Positions 18,033-25,418 of a DNA stretch of 52,195 nt are shown in pieces (within the stretch, counting starts at the first letter, position 1; each line of letters opens with the position of its first letter). The DNA lies in contig JADFXF010000004.1 in the NCBI GenBank assembly GCA_015233685.1, positions 1-52,195 on the forward strand, given 5' to 3'. A model generated the notes under the pieces. That model searched no databases, was not told the DNA's origin, and saw only the letters and a program-made list of their open reading frames with translations. Source of the stretch: Nitrospirota bacterium (lineage in GTDB: Bacteria; Nitrospirota; Thermodesulfovibrionia; Thermodesulfovibrionales; Magnetobacteriaceae). The translations under genes and the position numbers were made by a program.

Positions 18033-18056
18033 AATCATTGGAAGAAGGTATATAAT
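18027..18056 (+). promoter_or_regulatory. Strong sigma-70-type promoter for tatA
   Basis: TTGTCA and a perfect TATAAT separated by 18 nt. The -35 element sits in the end of the 16-bp tandem repeat array, so a protein bound to the array would compete with or contact RNA polymerase. Confidence 0.7.
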
Positions 18057-18106
18057 AGTCATCAGTTAAGGTAATCCGTGAGAGACGCGGCACATAAGGA
18101 GGGAAA

Positions 18107-18301
18107 ATGTTTGAAGGGATGTTTCAACCGATGCACTTGTTTGTTATAGCGATGATAGTTTTGATTTTATTTGGCCCGAGTAAACTCCCCCAGTTAGGAG
18201 AGGGGATTGGAAAAGGGATTCGGGGCTTCAAAAAAGCCCTCGCTGATGACGACACCGAGAGCGCAGCTAAACCTGCCGGGAAGTCAGAGATAAAACAATA
18301 A
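18107..18301 (+). CDS. tatA: Sec-independent translocase subunit TatA/TatE
   Basis: A 64-residue protein with one N-terminal transmembrane helix (MHLFVIAMIVLILFG), the conserved FGPSKLPQLGEGIGKGIRGFKKAL hinge-amphipathic helix (given as FGPSKLPQL...GIRGFKKAL), and a short charged tail. The Phe-Gly hinge is the hallmark of TatA. It forms the pore-like oligomer of the twin-arginine translocase in the inner membrane. GGAGGG precedes the ATG. No tatC is in the window. It is short for TatA but usual in this lineage type. The chromate transporter gene follows after 15 nt. Confidence 0.93.
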   Translation: MFEGMFQPMHLFVIAMIVLILFGPSKLPQLGEGIGKGIRGFKKALADDDTESAAKPAGKSEIKQ

Positions 18302-18316
18302 TTAGGGTGGCGCGAC

Positions 18317-19516
18317 ATGGCCACCGGCATTAACAGACACGCGGACGCCATGAGGCTCTTTGAGCTGGCCCGACTATTCCTGAAGCTTGGGCTAACGGCC
18401 TTTGGCGGTCCGGCGGCTCATATTGCGATGATGGAAGAGGAGGTCGTTGGGCGAAGGCGTTGGCTCACGCGGGAGGGCTTCCTTGATCTGATGGGCGCGG
18501 TGAATCTAATCCCCGGCCCTAACTCCACGCAGCTTGGACTGCTTATCGGGTACACAAGGGCGGGGGTATTGGGCCTCATAATCTCAGGGGTGCTGTTCAT
18601 CCTGCCTGCCGTAATTATCACCGGCGTCCTTGCGTGGGCTTATGTCAGGTTTGGTGCCCTGCCCAATGTGTCGCCGTTTCTGTCGGGCATTAAGCCTGTG
18701 GTAATTTCCATTATCCTTGTGGCCGTTGTCAGAATGGGAAAGACGGCGGCGAAGAATGCTCAATTGGCGGCCATAGGGATTGCGGTTGCGGCGGCGGCTT
18801 TATTGGGGGCGAACGCAATCGTTGCGCTGCTTTTGGGCGGCGTTGCCGGAGTAATTATAAACGCTGTAACTATCCGTAGTAACAGGGTTATTTCTCTTTT
18901 TACGCTCTCCATTTTCAGCGTGTTATCGGGGTGGTTTCTGAAAAATGTGGAGGCATATACCGCATCGGCTGAACATGGCACTGCGGCAGCGAGTGCATCC
19001 TTATGGAAACTGGGCTTATTCTTTTTGAAAATAGGTTCGATACTCTACGGCAGCGGTTATGTACTTACCGCGTTTATTGAGGATGGCCTGGTGAGGGACT
19101 CTGGATGGCTTACGCAGAGACAGTTGCTTGACGCGATTGCCATTGGGCAGTTCACGCCGGGGCCGGTGCTGAGCACCGCGACATTTGTTGGCTATGTGAT
19201 TTCGGGGGTGCCGGGGGCGGTGATATCAACGATAGCCATATTTCTGCCGTCATTTGTCTTCGTCCTGATATTGAATCCAGTGTTGCCGCGCCTGAAGGCA
19301 TCAGAGATGATGTCCGCATTTCTTGGCGCTGTGAATGTAAGCGCGATTGGCCTGATGGCGGCGGTGGTTGTCCAGCTCTCAAGTTCAACATTTACAGACT
19401 GGCGGGCTGTTGTCATAGCCGCGGGGGCGGCAGTTGCGGGGTGGCGATACAAGTGCAACGCGGCATGGCTGGTAGTTGCCGGGGCGGGCGCGGGATGGCT
19501 ACTTCAGATTATTTAA
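18317..19516 (+). CDS. chrA: CHR-family chromate transporter
   Basis: A 399-residue, two-domain (long-chain) CHR transporter with about ten to twelve hydrophobic segments. Each half begins with the family signature: LGLTAFGGPAAHIAMMEEEVV with GPNSTQLGLLIGY in the first half, and KIGSILYGSGYVLTAFIEDGLV with GQFTPGPVLSTATFVGY in the second. It moves chromate (or sulfate-like oxyanions) across the inner membrane, and natural substrates other than chromate are possible. It lies 15 nt after tatA and 14 nt before the outer-membrane channel gene, so the three are probably one transcript. Confidence 0.92.
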   Translation: MATGINRHADAMRLFELARLFLKLGLTAFGGPAAHIAMMEEEVVGRRRWLTREGFLDLMGAVNLIPGPNSTQLGLLIGYTRAGVLGLIISGVLFILPAVIITGVLAWAYVRFGALPNVSPFLSGIKPVVISIILVAVVRMGKTAAKNAQLAAIGIAVAAAALLGANAIVALLLGGVAGVIINAVTIRSNRVISLFTLSIFSVLSGWFLKNVEAYTASAEHGTAAASASLWKLGLFFLKIGSILYGSGYVLTAFIEDGLVRDSGWLTQRQLLDAIAIGQFTPGPVLSTATFVGYVISGVPGAVISTIAIFLPSFVFVLILNPVLPRLKASEMMSAFLGAVNVSAIGLMAAVVVQLSSSTFTDWRAVVIAAGAAVAGWRYKCNAAWLVVAGAGAGWLLQII

Positions 19517-19530
19517 ATGGAGGATTCGGA

Positions 19531-20319
19531 ATGTGTGCCAATTTACCTAAAATACTTAGGGCCTCGGCCCTATGTTTTCTCTCAATAATATTTTCATTTG
19601 GTATCAAAAACCCTGTGGCGTGGGCCGGGCCGCCGTTTATGACTGATGACCCAGAACCGGTAGAGTACTTGCATGGAGAACTCTACATTGCCTCACAGTG
19701 GGCGCGGGATAAGAATACTGGGACTATGGCAACGCTTCCTCATTTTGATATTAACTACGGGATTGCGCCGGATGTGCAGTTGACCATGTCTATACCTATT
19801 GCCTATTCAGCGCCCCGCGACTCTTCTGCCCAGTACGGCATTGGCGACATTGAAGCGGGCGTAAAGTATCGCTTTATCCATGAAGACAATGATAGCGGCT
19901 GGCTGCCTCAGATCAGCGTTTTTCCCATAGTTGACCTTCCATCAGGGGATAGTACTCGTGGACTTGGGGAGGGACACATAAAGATATTTTTTCCCCTCTG
20001 GCTTCAAAAAAGCTGGGGACAGTGGACAACATACTGCGGCGGTGGATACTGGTACCATCGCGGTGACAATAATAAAAACTATCGGTTTGTTGGATGGCTG
20101 CTGCAGCGTGAGCTTTCAAAGACGCTGACGCTTGGGGCCGAAATATTTAATACCTCATCCAGGGCAAAAGGCGACAGAGGCGAAACAGGGTTTAATATTG
20201 GGGGCTTTATCAACCTAAGCGAAGACCATCATATACTCTTTTCGGCGGGACGTGATATAAACGGCCCTAATACCATGCTTGCGTATCTTGCCTTTCAGTG
20301 GACGTTCGGCCCGAAATAA
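19531..20319 (+). CDS. Outer-membrane channel-like transporter protein
   Basis: A 262-residue protein with a signal peptide (ILRASALCFLSIIFSFG to about VAWA) followed by PPFMTDDPEPVEYLHGELYI, a start I associate with outer-membrane beta-barrels annotated as MetA-pathway-of-phenol-degradation or transporter proteins. The rest is alternating short strands with aromatic girdle residues, ending in AFQWTFGPK with an aromatic near the C-terminus, as in barrel proteins. The ATG at 19531 has GGAGG at 7-nt spacing; the open frame upstream to 19441 overlaps chrA and is not used. It may provide the outer-membrane route paired with the chromate transporter, an inference from operon position. Confidence 0.75.
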   Translation: MCANLPKILRASALCFLSIIFSFGIKNPVAWAGPPFMTDDPEPVEYLHGELYIASQWARDKNTGTMATLPHFDINYGIAPDVQLTMSIPIAYSAPRDSSAQYGIGDIEAGVKYRFIHEDNDSGWLPQISVFPIVDLPSGDSTRGLGEGHIKIFFPLWLQKSWGQWTTYCGGGYWYHRGDNNKNYRFVGWLLQRELSKTLTLGAEIFNTSSRAKGDRGETGFNIGGFINLSEDHHILFSAGRDINGPNTMLAYLAFQWTFGPK

Positions 20320-20323
20320 ATAT

Positions 20324-20389
20324 GGCAGCGCCATTCGCAAAGTTTGGCAGCGCCGTTCGTAAAGTGTGGCGGTGCCGTTCGTACGCCAC
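20324..20389. repeat. Three 22-bp tandem repeats
   Basis: GGCAGCGCCATTCGCAAAGT-type units at 20324-20345, 20346-20367 and 20368-20389 show increasing divergence. They begin 4 nt after the stop of the channel gene; there is no dyad symmetry inside a unit. Confidence 0.8.
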
Positions 20390-20406
20390 TATACCATAGT
20401 ATGTGG

Positions 20407-20676
20407 CTAAATCCTGCTGTCCTGTTTTGAAGTATCTACTAACGGCTTAATCCTGGACAGCAGGAGGCTTATCTTATATTGGCGAAGGTTAGCCTTTCCG
20501 GCCAGCAGTATGAAGACTACGAGGACGGCCTTTGAGGCGTCGAGGTCTCTGGCTATAAGGTGATACAATAGCACCGCAACCCCCATTATCGAACTCAGAA
20601 TGCTGAATAAGAAGAAATAGTTCTTTCGTCCTAAAAGCCGGTTGAAAAATTTCATGTCTTTGTCATCCAACTCCAT
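20407..20676 (-). CDS. Small membrane protein of unknown function
   Basis: An 89-residue protein with two hydrophobic helices (YFFLFSILSSIMGVAVLLYHL and AVLVVFILLAG) and charged ends. The first helix is flanked by KFFNRLLGRKN, suggesting a cytoplasmic N-terminus. No family is recognised. It is transcribed convergently to the outer-membrane channel gene, with the 22-bp tandem repeats between them. GC content is like its neighbours. It ends close to a dispersed repeat upstream and has no obvious operon partner. Confidence 0.5.
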   Translation of the reverse strand: MELDDKDMKFFNRLLGRKNYFFLFSILSSIMGVAVLLYHLIARDLDASKAVLVVFILLAGKANLRQYKISLLLSRIKPLVDTSKQDSRI

Positions 20677-20733
20677 ATATTACGCCTCCCATGTAGGTTA
20701 CCCCAATTGTCTTTTCGAAGTCAACAGAACCGT

Positions 20734-20824
20734 GAAGCCGCCAACGGCGGCAGCCCAAACGCAATAGACAAAACATTGGCAATAATACGGGTGAAGGGGG
20801 GTTACCCCCCTTCGTCTTTAATCC
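20734..20824 (-). repeat. Dispersed ~90-bp repeat, copy 2 (inverted)
   Basis: In minus orientation: GGATTAAAGACGAAGGGGGG, a matching C-run, then TTTTGTCTATTGCG and GCCGCCGTTGGCGGC. This aligns end to end with copy 1 at 11682-11774. It supplies the stop codon and last residues of the HNH nuclease gene. Confidence 0.75.
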
Positions 20825-21149
20825 TTATGCTTTCCATATACTCTGCCCACATGAATGGGAGTGTGTGTTTTTTTCTGTCGTTACAGCCCTTGCAGGCCGC
20901 GGCTATGTTGGATTTAACAGACATGCCGCCTCTTGAAACGGGGATTATATGGTCCATGGTCAGCTCTGATGGGTGGATGCTGCTATTGCAGTAGTAACAC
21001 GTACCGATTGAGCATTTGGCCTTCCACCACGGCGTCTTACGCAGCAGCCGTGCCTTCTGTTTCTCCCTTTTGACAAATGCCTCACTGACGCAAACAACCT
21101 CGCCGTCTGCCGCTGGGTTATCTACCCTTTTTTGAACTCTCTTCGGCAT
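20802..21149 (-). CDS. HNH endonuclease
   Basis: A 115-residue HNH nuclease. The zinc/metal site is C-Y-Y-C in GTCYYCNS, followed by DHIIPVSRGG (catalytic His) and SNIAAACKGCNDRKKHTLP (Asn and the second CxxC), in the normal order. It would nick or cut DNA; its cellular role is unknown. It overlaps the upstream DUF507 gene by 32 nt, and its stop codon (TAA) lies in the loop of a dispersed palindrome, so the last residues IKDEGG come from the repeat. The natural C-terminus may have been altered by insertion of that repeat. Confidence 0.82.
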   Translation of the reverse strand: MPKRVQKRVDNPAADGEVVCVSEAFVKREKQKARLLRKTPWWKAKCSIGTCYYCNSSIHPSELTMDHIIPVSRGGMSVKSNIAAACKGCNDRKKHTLPFMWAEYMESIRIKDEGG

Positions 21150-21393
21150 AGAATTTCTTGTATAATATCTCCCATTCCGAACTGCCCTCCGTGAGTTTTT
21201 TGCTGAAAGACGATAGCTTCTTCCTCACAACGGCGTCAATCTCTTCCCCTGCTTTTATCTCGGCGGCTATGGATTTCTTTATCTCTTTGCGAATTATGGA
21301 GTCATCCGCTTTCGCGGTTATTAAATTCTTTTCCTTAAGCGCGCTGAGCAGGATGTGGGATAAATGGCTAATCTTATCGTCGGAGAGCATCAT
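21118..21393 (-). CDS. DUF507 family protein (second copy)
   Basis: A 91-residue protein matching DUF507: LSHILLSALKEKNLI at the N-terminus, a central acidic helix (AGEEIDAVVRKKLSSFSK) and the family's C-terminal SSEWEILYKKFYAEE. Function is unknown; it is all-helical and probably a dimer. Its start overlaps the stop of the first DUF507 gene by 4 nt, and both follow rpsR, a linkage that suggests a ribosome- or translation-associated role. The end overlaps the HNH nuclease by 32 nt. Confidence 0.82.
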   Translation of the reverse strand: MMLSDDKISHLSHILLSALKEKNLITAKADDSIIRKEIKKSIAAEIKAGEEIDAVVRKKLSSFSKKLTEGSSEWEILYKKFYAEESSKKGR

Positions 21394-21671
21394 ATAACGA
21401 TATTTCTTTCCTTGACAAGCCTATGCTTTGTCATATCAAAGAGCGACTTGTAATCAAGACGCTTCTTTTCGATTTCACCCTCGTATGACCTTAATATCTC
21501 GCGCACCTCGTCATTGAGCCTGTCCTCGGCCATCATCTCGTAGAGTATTACCTGCTCGGTCTCTTTGAGCAGCTCTTCGCGCGGCACGTTGCTCTCAATA
21601 AGGCCGCCCTTTGCCAGATCATCAAGTATCTTGCCCGAAATAAAATGTATCCATGTCTTTGGAACCCGCAC
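21390..21671 (-). CDS. DUF507 family protein (first copy)
   Basis: A 93-residue DUF507 protein: WIHFISGKILDDLAKGGLIE, the acidic helix EDRLNDEVREILRSYEGEIE, and a C-terminal DYKSLFDMTKHRLVKE. It pairs with the adjacent DUF507 gene, with which it overlaps by 4 nt; the two may form a heterodimer. It starts 2 nt after the rpsR stop. Function is unknown. Confidence 0.82.
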   Translation of the reverse strand: MRVPKTWIHFISGKILDDLAKGGLIESNVPREELLKETEQVILYEMMAEDRLNDEVREILRSYEGEIEKKRLDYKSLFDMTKHRLVKERNIVI

Positions 21672-21673
21672 GG

Positions 21674-21928
21674 TTATTTTTCCATAAACGATAAAAGCGC
21701 TATATTTCTTGCCCTCTTAACAGCCTCAGTCAATTCCCTTTGATGCCGTGCGCATGTACCGGTCATCCTCGACGGCAGCTGTTTGCCCCTTTCCGTTATA
21801 TACGATTTAAGCGTTCTTGTGTCTTTGTAGTCTATGAACGGGGTCTTCTCCGCGCAGAACCTACAGAACTTCTTTCTCATAAATCTCTTGTACTTTACGT
21901 GCTCTGAACCTTTGCCCTTTTGTACCAT
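21674..21928 (-). CDS. rpsR: Ribosomal protein bS18
   Basis: An 84-residue protein with the bS18 signature: [10 protein letters not shown] (two Cys, the zinc-type C+ form), [20 protein letters not shown] and [20 protein letters not shown]. It binds 16S rRNA on the small-subunit platform as a pair with bS6. It lies in the usual rpsF-ssb-rpsR order with 27 nt after ssb. No rplI follows in the operon, where DUF507 genes are found instead. Confidence 0.96.
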   Translation of the reverse strand: MVQKGKGSEHVKYKRFMRKKFCRFCAEKTPFIDYKDTRTLKSYITERGKQLPSRMTGTCARHQRELTEAVKRARNIALLSFMEK

Positions 21929-21955
21929 TTAAATACGCTCCCGAAAATTAGTTTA

Positions 21956-22351
21956 TTAAAATGGCTCCAGGTCGGATACCTCGTCAGGGGGTGTGGAATC
22001 CCCGCCGCGTCCGCCCTTCGCTGCCGCCTCGCCTCGCCTTGGGAGAAATTTCACCGTCTGGGCAAGGACATCGAATTTACTCCTCTTTTGCCCCTCTGTT
22101 TCCCATTTTCTTTCCCTTAGCCTTCCTTCTACCAATACACCGCTGCCCTTGCTCAAATACTCTCCGCAGTTCTCCGCCTGCTTCCCCAGCACGGTTATGT
22201 CCATAAACAACACCTCTTCCTTCCACTCGTCCCCTTGCTTAGTCCTTGAGTTTACCGCAATGGTGAAAGTCGCAAAGGCCACACCCTGCGGCGAGTATCT
22301 CAACTCAGGGTCTCGTGTCAGGTTGCCCATAAAAATAACTTTGTTAAACAT
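21956..22351 (-). CDS. ssb: Single-stranded DNA-binding protein
   Basis: A 131-residue SSB. The OB fold spans about 1-105 (FNKVIFMGNLTRDPELRYSP, WKEEVLFMDITVLGKQAENC, LSKGSGVLVEGRL), and a short Gly-rich linker leads to the acidic tip SDLEPF that recruits partner proteins. The linker is shorter than in E. coli SSB. The gene is placed between rpsF and rpsR, as in most bacteria. Confidence 0.96.
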   Translation of the reverse strand: MFNKVIFMGNLTRDPELRYSPQGVAFATFTIAVNSRTKQGDEWKEEVLFMDITVLGKQAENCGEYLSKGSGVLVEGRLRERKWETEGQKRSKFDVLAQTVKFLPRRGEAAAKGGRGGDSTPPDEVSDLEPF

Positions 22352-22369
22352 ATTCCATTACCCCTCTTC

Positions 22370-22810
22370 CTACTCCGCGGGTTCTGCTGTCTCTGCGGGG
22401 ACTGAAGGGACAACTGCCTCTCCCACAGAATCTTTGACAACATCGGTGACAACATCAGGCGCGGCTTGCTCGGCGGCCTTCGCCTCCATCGCCTGCAGGG
22501 AACTTTGCAGCGCTATAACCTCTTTTTTCCTCAACTTGATTATCATAAACTTAAACACCGGGTCAAATACCTTGTATAACTCCTCAAGCGGTTTTATCGC
22601 AGTGGGAGGCGACTTAAAGACAAAAAACAGGTAGTAGCCCTTTTCGTGCTTATTGATTTCATAAGACAGCTTCCTCCTGCCCCATCTTTCGTGTTTGAGC
22701 ACTTCGCCCTGCATCTTTTCTATCAGGTCTGTTATACGTTTTTCGGCCGCGTCTATGCCCGTGTCCTCCAACGCCGCATCAAGTATGACTATGTTTTCGT
22801 AGTAGTTCAT
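22370..22810 (-). CDS. rpsF: Ribosomal protein bS6
   Basis: A 146-residue bS6. The core (about 1-95) has MNYYENIVILDAALEDTGID, KHERWGRRKLSYEINKHEKG and YYLFFVF. The remaining ~50 residues are an Ala/Pro/Glu/Val-rich acidic extension (AEQAAPDVVTDVV...), common at bS6 C-termini. It forms the bS6-bS18 pair on the 30S platform. A GGAGGG ribosome-binding site lies 13 nt before the ATG. I looked in the leader for the S6:S18-binding hairpin and could not place it confidently. Confidence 0.95.
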   Translation of the reverse strand: MNYYENIVILDAALEDTGIDAAEKRITDLIEKMQGEVLKHERWGRRKLSYEINKHEKGYYLFFVFKSPPTAIKPLEELYKVFDPVFKFMIIKLRKKEVIALQSSLQAMEAKAAEQAAPDVVTDVVKDSVGEAVVPSVPAETAEPAE

Positions 22811-23010
22811 CTATACCCCAATACCCTCCTGTCTGTGTATTTTTCGTACTTACTCGTTCAGTCATATATTTTCTAACATAACCTGACCATAAAAATCAAC
22901 CATACCCGAATCTATTGTCAAAATAAAACTCCGCGGCCAGTCAGGACAAAGAAAAAATAATCATTGATTTTGTATAGGGCAAAATAGTATCATCAGCACG
23001 AGATTGTCTA

Positions 23011-23769
23011 ATGAAAACGGCAAAGGTAATAGCAATAACCAATCAAAAAGGCGGAGTGGGTAAGACCACCACCGCAGTTAACCTGGCCGCGGGGTTAAAC
23101 AAAATGGGTATGCGGACCCTCCTTGTAGACATTGATTCACAGGGAAATGCCTCTGCCTCATTGGGTTTAATCATCGAACACGACATAAAGACCATAAAAG
23201 ACCTCCTCCTCAACCAGCAAAACCCGCGTGATTTTATCGCAAGGGTGGGCACCACAGAGATAATCCCATCGAACAATTCGTTGAAAGACATAGAAGACGC
23301 CCTGATTATAGACAAAAAATTCGACACGCTTAAAAATTCCATAGCGCCTTTGGCAAATGACTACGAATATATAATAATAGATTGTCCGCCAAGCGTGAAT
23401 GTTTTTACAAAAAATGCACTGAAGGCGAGCAATGAGATAATTATTCCGGTGGATGTTGGATATTTTTCATTGCTGGGGTTAAAACAGCTCCTTGAGGAAA
23501 TAGAACGCTTCAAAAGAGAGCTAAACCCACGGCTGGAGATACTTGGCGTACTTGCCTGCAGGTATGACCGTAGGACATCCCTCTCCGCGCAGATTTTTGA
23601 GACGCTGAGGCAGGGCTTTCCCGATAAATTATTTAACACCTATATTCGCCTGAGTATAGACATAGTGCGCGCTCAAATAGCCCAGAAGAACATATTCGAT
23701 TATAATAACAGGGGTACTGCCGCGCAGGACTACAAATCCCTGACAGAGGAGATAATAAATGGCAAGTAA
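23011..23769 (+). CDS. parA: ParA/Soj-family ATPase
   Basis: A 252-residue deviant-Walker ATPase: NQKGGVGKTTTAVNLA (about 11-26, with the signature Lys), VDIDSQGNAS (Walker A'), and IIIDCPPSVNVFTKNAL (Walker B). It is of Soj size and has no N-terminal DNA-binding extension. Proteins of this family make gradients on the nucleoid to position cargo. There is no parB or Noc-like gene; the only partner is the overlapping small ORF downstream. It is preceded by a 200-nt divergent region shared with rpsF. Confidence 0.9.
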   Translation: MKTAKVIAITNQKGGVGKTTTAVNLAAGLNKMGMRTLLVDIDSQGNASASLGLIIEHDIKTIKDLLLNQQNPRDFIARVGTTEIIPSNNSLKDIEDALIIDKKFDTLKNSIAPLANDYEYIIIDCPPSVNVFTKNALKASNEIIIPVDVGYFSLLGLKQLLEEIERFKRELNPRLEILGVLACRYDRRTSLSAQIFETLRQGFPDKLFNTYIRLSIDIVRAQIAQKNIFDYNNRGTAAQDYKSLTEEIINGK

Positions 23770-24181
23770 AAAGCAGATCATGGACAAATTAAGCGCCTTA
23801 AATCCCGCAGTGCCGACAAAGACGAGGGTTCATGGGGCTGCCGCTGTGCCGCAGACGCCGGAGATTGCCGCCGGGGCCATTGCTACCGCCCCGATTGTCG
23901 TTGAGGCGAAACAGGGTGAAGCTGTGGTTGTTGCCGGGATTACCCCCCCTGTCTTTAACAATACCGGTGCCTGCACGTTTACGTTATTTATAGACAACAT
24001 GGCCGCCATGATGAAAATAAGAGAAGAGTTTCATAATAATTTCTTTAACATCAATTCGATGATAGTTGACAGTTATAAGAAGACATTGACAATAACCTTT
24101 GACGCGATGAGACACAATTATAGCCAGTTCGTCGAGAGTTTGAAGTTTATGATGCCGACGGCAACTCAAAAAAGAAACTAA
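23759..24181 (+). CDS. Small protein coupled to ParA, unknown function
   Basis: A 140-residue protein overlapping parA by 11 nt, so it is very probably its partner. The N-terminus is a short basic helix (MASKKQIMDKLSALN), followed by an Ala/Val/Pro-rich linker (about 20-70). The C-terminus is a small alpha-beta region (TFTLFIDNMAAMMKIREEFH to YSQFVESLKFMM) of about 65 residues. ParA-stimulating partners often have a basic N-terminal tail that enters the ATPase, and this protein has that architecture. No ParB, McdB or chemoreceptor homology is recognised. It may be a cargo adaptor. Confidence 0.6.
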   Translation: MASKKQIMDKLSALNPAVPTKTRVHGAAAVPQTPEIAAGAIATAPIVVEAKQGEAVVVAGITPPVFNNTGACTFTLFIDNMAAMMKIREEFHNNFFNINSMIVDSYKKTLTITFDAMRHNYSQFVESLKFMMPTATQKRN

Positions 24182-24239
24182 GCAGTGCGCGCCGAGCACA
24201 CAGATGGGCGTTAGTGAATATTGGGATTTATGGGTGTAG

Positions 24240-24633
24240 GAGCAGACCATGCGGCCGCCCTGGGGCGACGAATGAAGCCGCCGGGGAGGAAAGTCCGAGC
24301 TCCGCATGGGCAGGACGGCTGTTAACGGCAGCCGGGGGCGACCCCAGGGAAAGTGCAACAGAAATCAAACCGCCGCGCAACGGCAGCGATGTCCGTGTGT
24401 GCGCGGTAAGGGTGAAACGGTGAGGTAAGAGCTCACCGCCTTTTGCGGTAACGCCGAAGGCAGGTAAACCCCGTCCGGAGAAAGGTTGAATAGGGCGTGC
24501 TTTTCGGGCTGCCCGCCCGATACCTTGCGATTAGCGCGGGGAGGCAAGCCGGGTACCAACCGCAAAAGGCAGTGAGTGATCTCTGTCTCAGATGAATGGC
24601 CGCGCAACACAGAACTCGGCTTACGGTCTGCTC
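24240..24633 (+). ncRNA. rnpB: RNase P RNA (bacterial type A)
   Basis: The RNA has the conserved core GAGGAAAGTCCGAGCTCC near the 5' end, ACAGAAA at 24358-24364, GGTGAAACGGTGAGGTAAGAG, and the 3' core AGATGAATGGCCG...AACACAGAAC. The terminal P1 helix is GAGCAGACC (24240-24248) with GGTCTGCTC (24625-24633). Total length of about 394 nt fits type A. It is followed by TTATTTATTTTTTT, a T-rich stretch that can end transcription. It processes pre-tRNA 5' ends. Confidence 0.96.
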
Positions 24634-24701
24634 TTATTTATTTTTTTACAAGCTTCGTTGCGGGGCATTCGTTACAGCAGGGGATTAGAAAATCAGTCTT
24701 G

Positions 24702-25274
24702 CTATTTTATTGCCACGCCAAAGAGTTTGGCAACGAGGTCGAGAACCTTAGGGTTGTTTAAAAGCATGACGAAAAGAAGGATTAGAAAATATACCCTCAT
24801 CTTCCAGTCCATGGCGGTGAATCTCTCGTTAAGCCTGCCTTCCACCCTTACTAAATCTTCTTTAACGGCATTAATCTTCTCGTTAAGTCTGCCTTCCAGC
24901 TTTGCTAAATCTTCTTTAACAGCAGCAACTTTCTCGTTAAGCCTGCCTTCCAGCTTTGCTAAATCTTCTTTCGTGGATAGTGCAACGGCGGTAATTTTCT
25001 CGTTAAGTCTGCCTTCCAGCTTTACTAAATCTTCTTTAACGGCAGCAACTTTCTCGTTAAGCCTGCCTTCCAGCTTTGCTAAATCTTCTTTTGTGACGAG
25101 TTCTTTCGTTAACTCTTCTTTTATCTCCGCCTTCTTTTGGATGACAACGGTCTCTGCCTTTTTTTCGATAGCGTCAAATGATGCCGTCAGGAGCTTCCCG
25201 AAGTCACGGGCCTCCTCTTTCCCTACCCTCTTTTCAAGCATGTCATACATCTCAATCGGCAATGTCGTAGGCAT
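24702..25274 (-). CDS. Coiled-coil protein with C-terminal membrane helix
   Basis: A 190-residue protein. The N-terminus (about 1-70) is charged and helical; about 70-165 holds five near-identical 18-residue units of the type KEDLAKLEGRLNEKVAAV, a long parallel coiled coil; the C-terminus (about 170-186) is a transmembrane helix (VYFLILLFVMLL). The arrangement resembles DUF1640/CCDC90-type proteins. ATG at 25274 is preferred: a promoter with TATAAT ends 7 nt before it, so the mRNA is probably leaderless. The TTG at 25310 lies in the -35 box and cannot be a start. Function is unknown. The DNA repeats allow copy-number change. Confidence 0.7.
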   Translation of the reverse strand: MPTTLPIEMYDMLEKRVGKEEARDFGKLLTASFDAIEKKAETVVIQKKAEIKEELTKELVTKEDLAKLEGRLNEKVAAVKEDLVKLEGRLNEKITAVALSTKEDLAKLEGRLNEKVAAVKEDLAKLEGRLNEKINAVKEDLVRVEGRLNERFTAMDWKMRVYFLILLFVMLLNNPKVLDLVAKLFGVAIK

Positions 25275-25280
25275 GATTTC

Positions 25281-25310
25281 ATTATAACCTGACAGCAAAG
25301 AGGAAATCAA
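25281..25310 (-). promoter_or_regulatory. Promoter giving a leaderless mRNA
   Basis: Minus strand TTGATT (25310-25305), 18-nt spacer and perfect TATAAT (25286-25281), then 6 nt to the ATG at 25274. The start site would be at or next to the A of the ATG. Confidence 0.6.
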
Positions 25311-25347
25311 TGCTCAGGTTTTATCTGGGGCGGGCGGCTTTAAAAAT

Positions 25348-25418
25348 AGGTCTCTGCGTATTCCTTGAGCCAGCGTTCAAATAGCGGCACACGCATTTTG
25401 TATTTATCTGAGCTGTGA
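25348..25418 (-). pseudogene. Possible 3' fragment of a displaced gene
   Basis: The minus-strand frame encodes KYKMRVPLFERWLKEYAETY before a TAA, but a TGA lies a few codons upstream and the apparent end of an insertion sequence lies at 25419. It looks like the tail of a gene cut by that insertion; no family is recognised. Confidence 0.25.

Noticed and set aside
22811-23010. S6:S18-binding leader RNA in front of rpsF
   Set aside because: I looked for the conserved hairpin with its CCG bulge and could not find a convincing match.
24820-25110. Regular ~54-bp repeats that could be mistaken for a CRISPR or satellite array
   Set aside because: They are in frame and encode the heptad-like units of a coiled-coil protein; there are no unique spacers.
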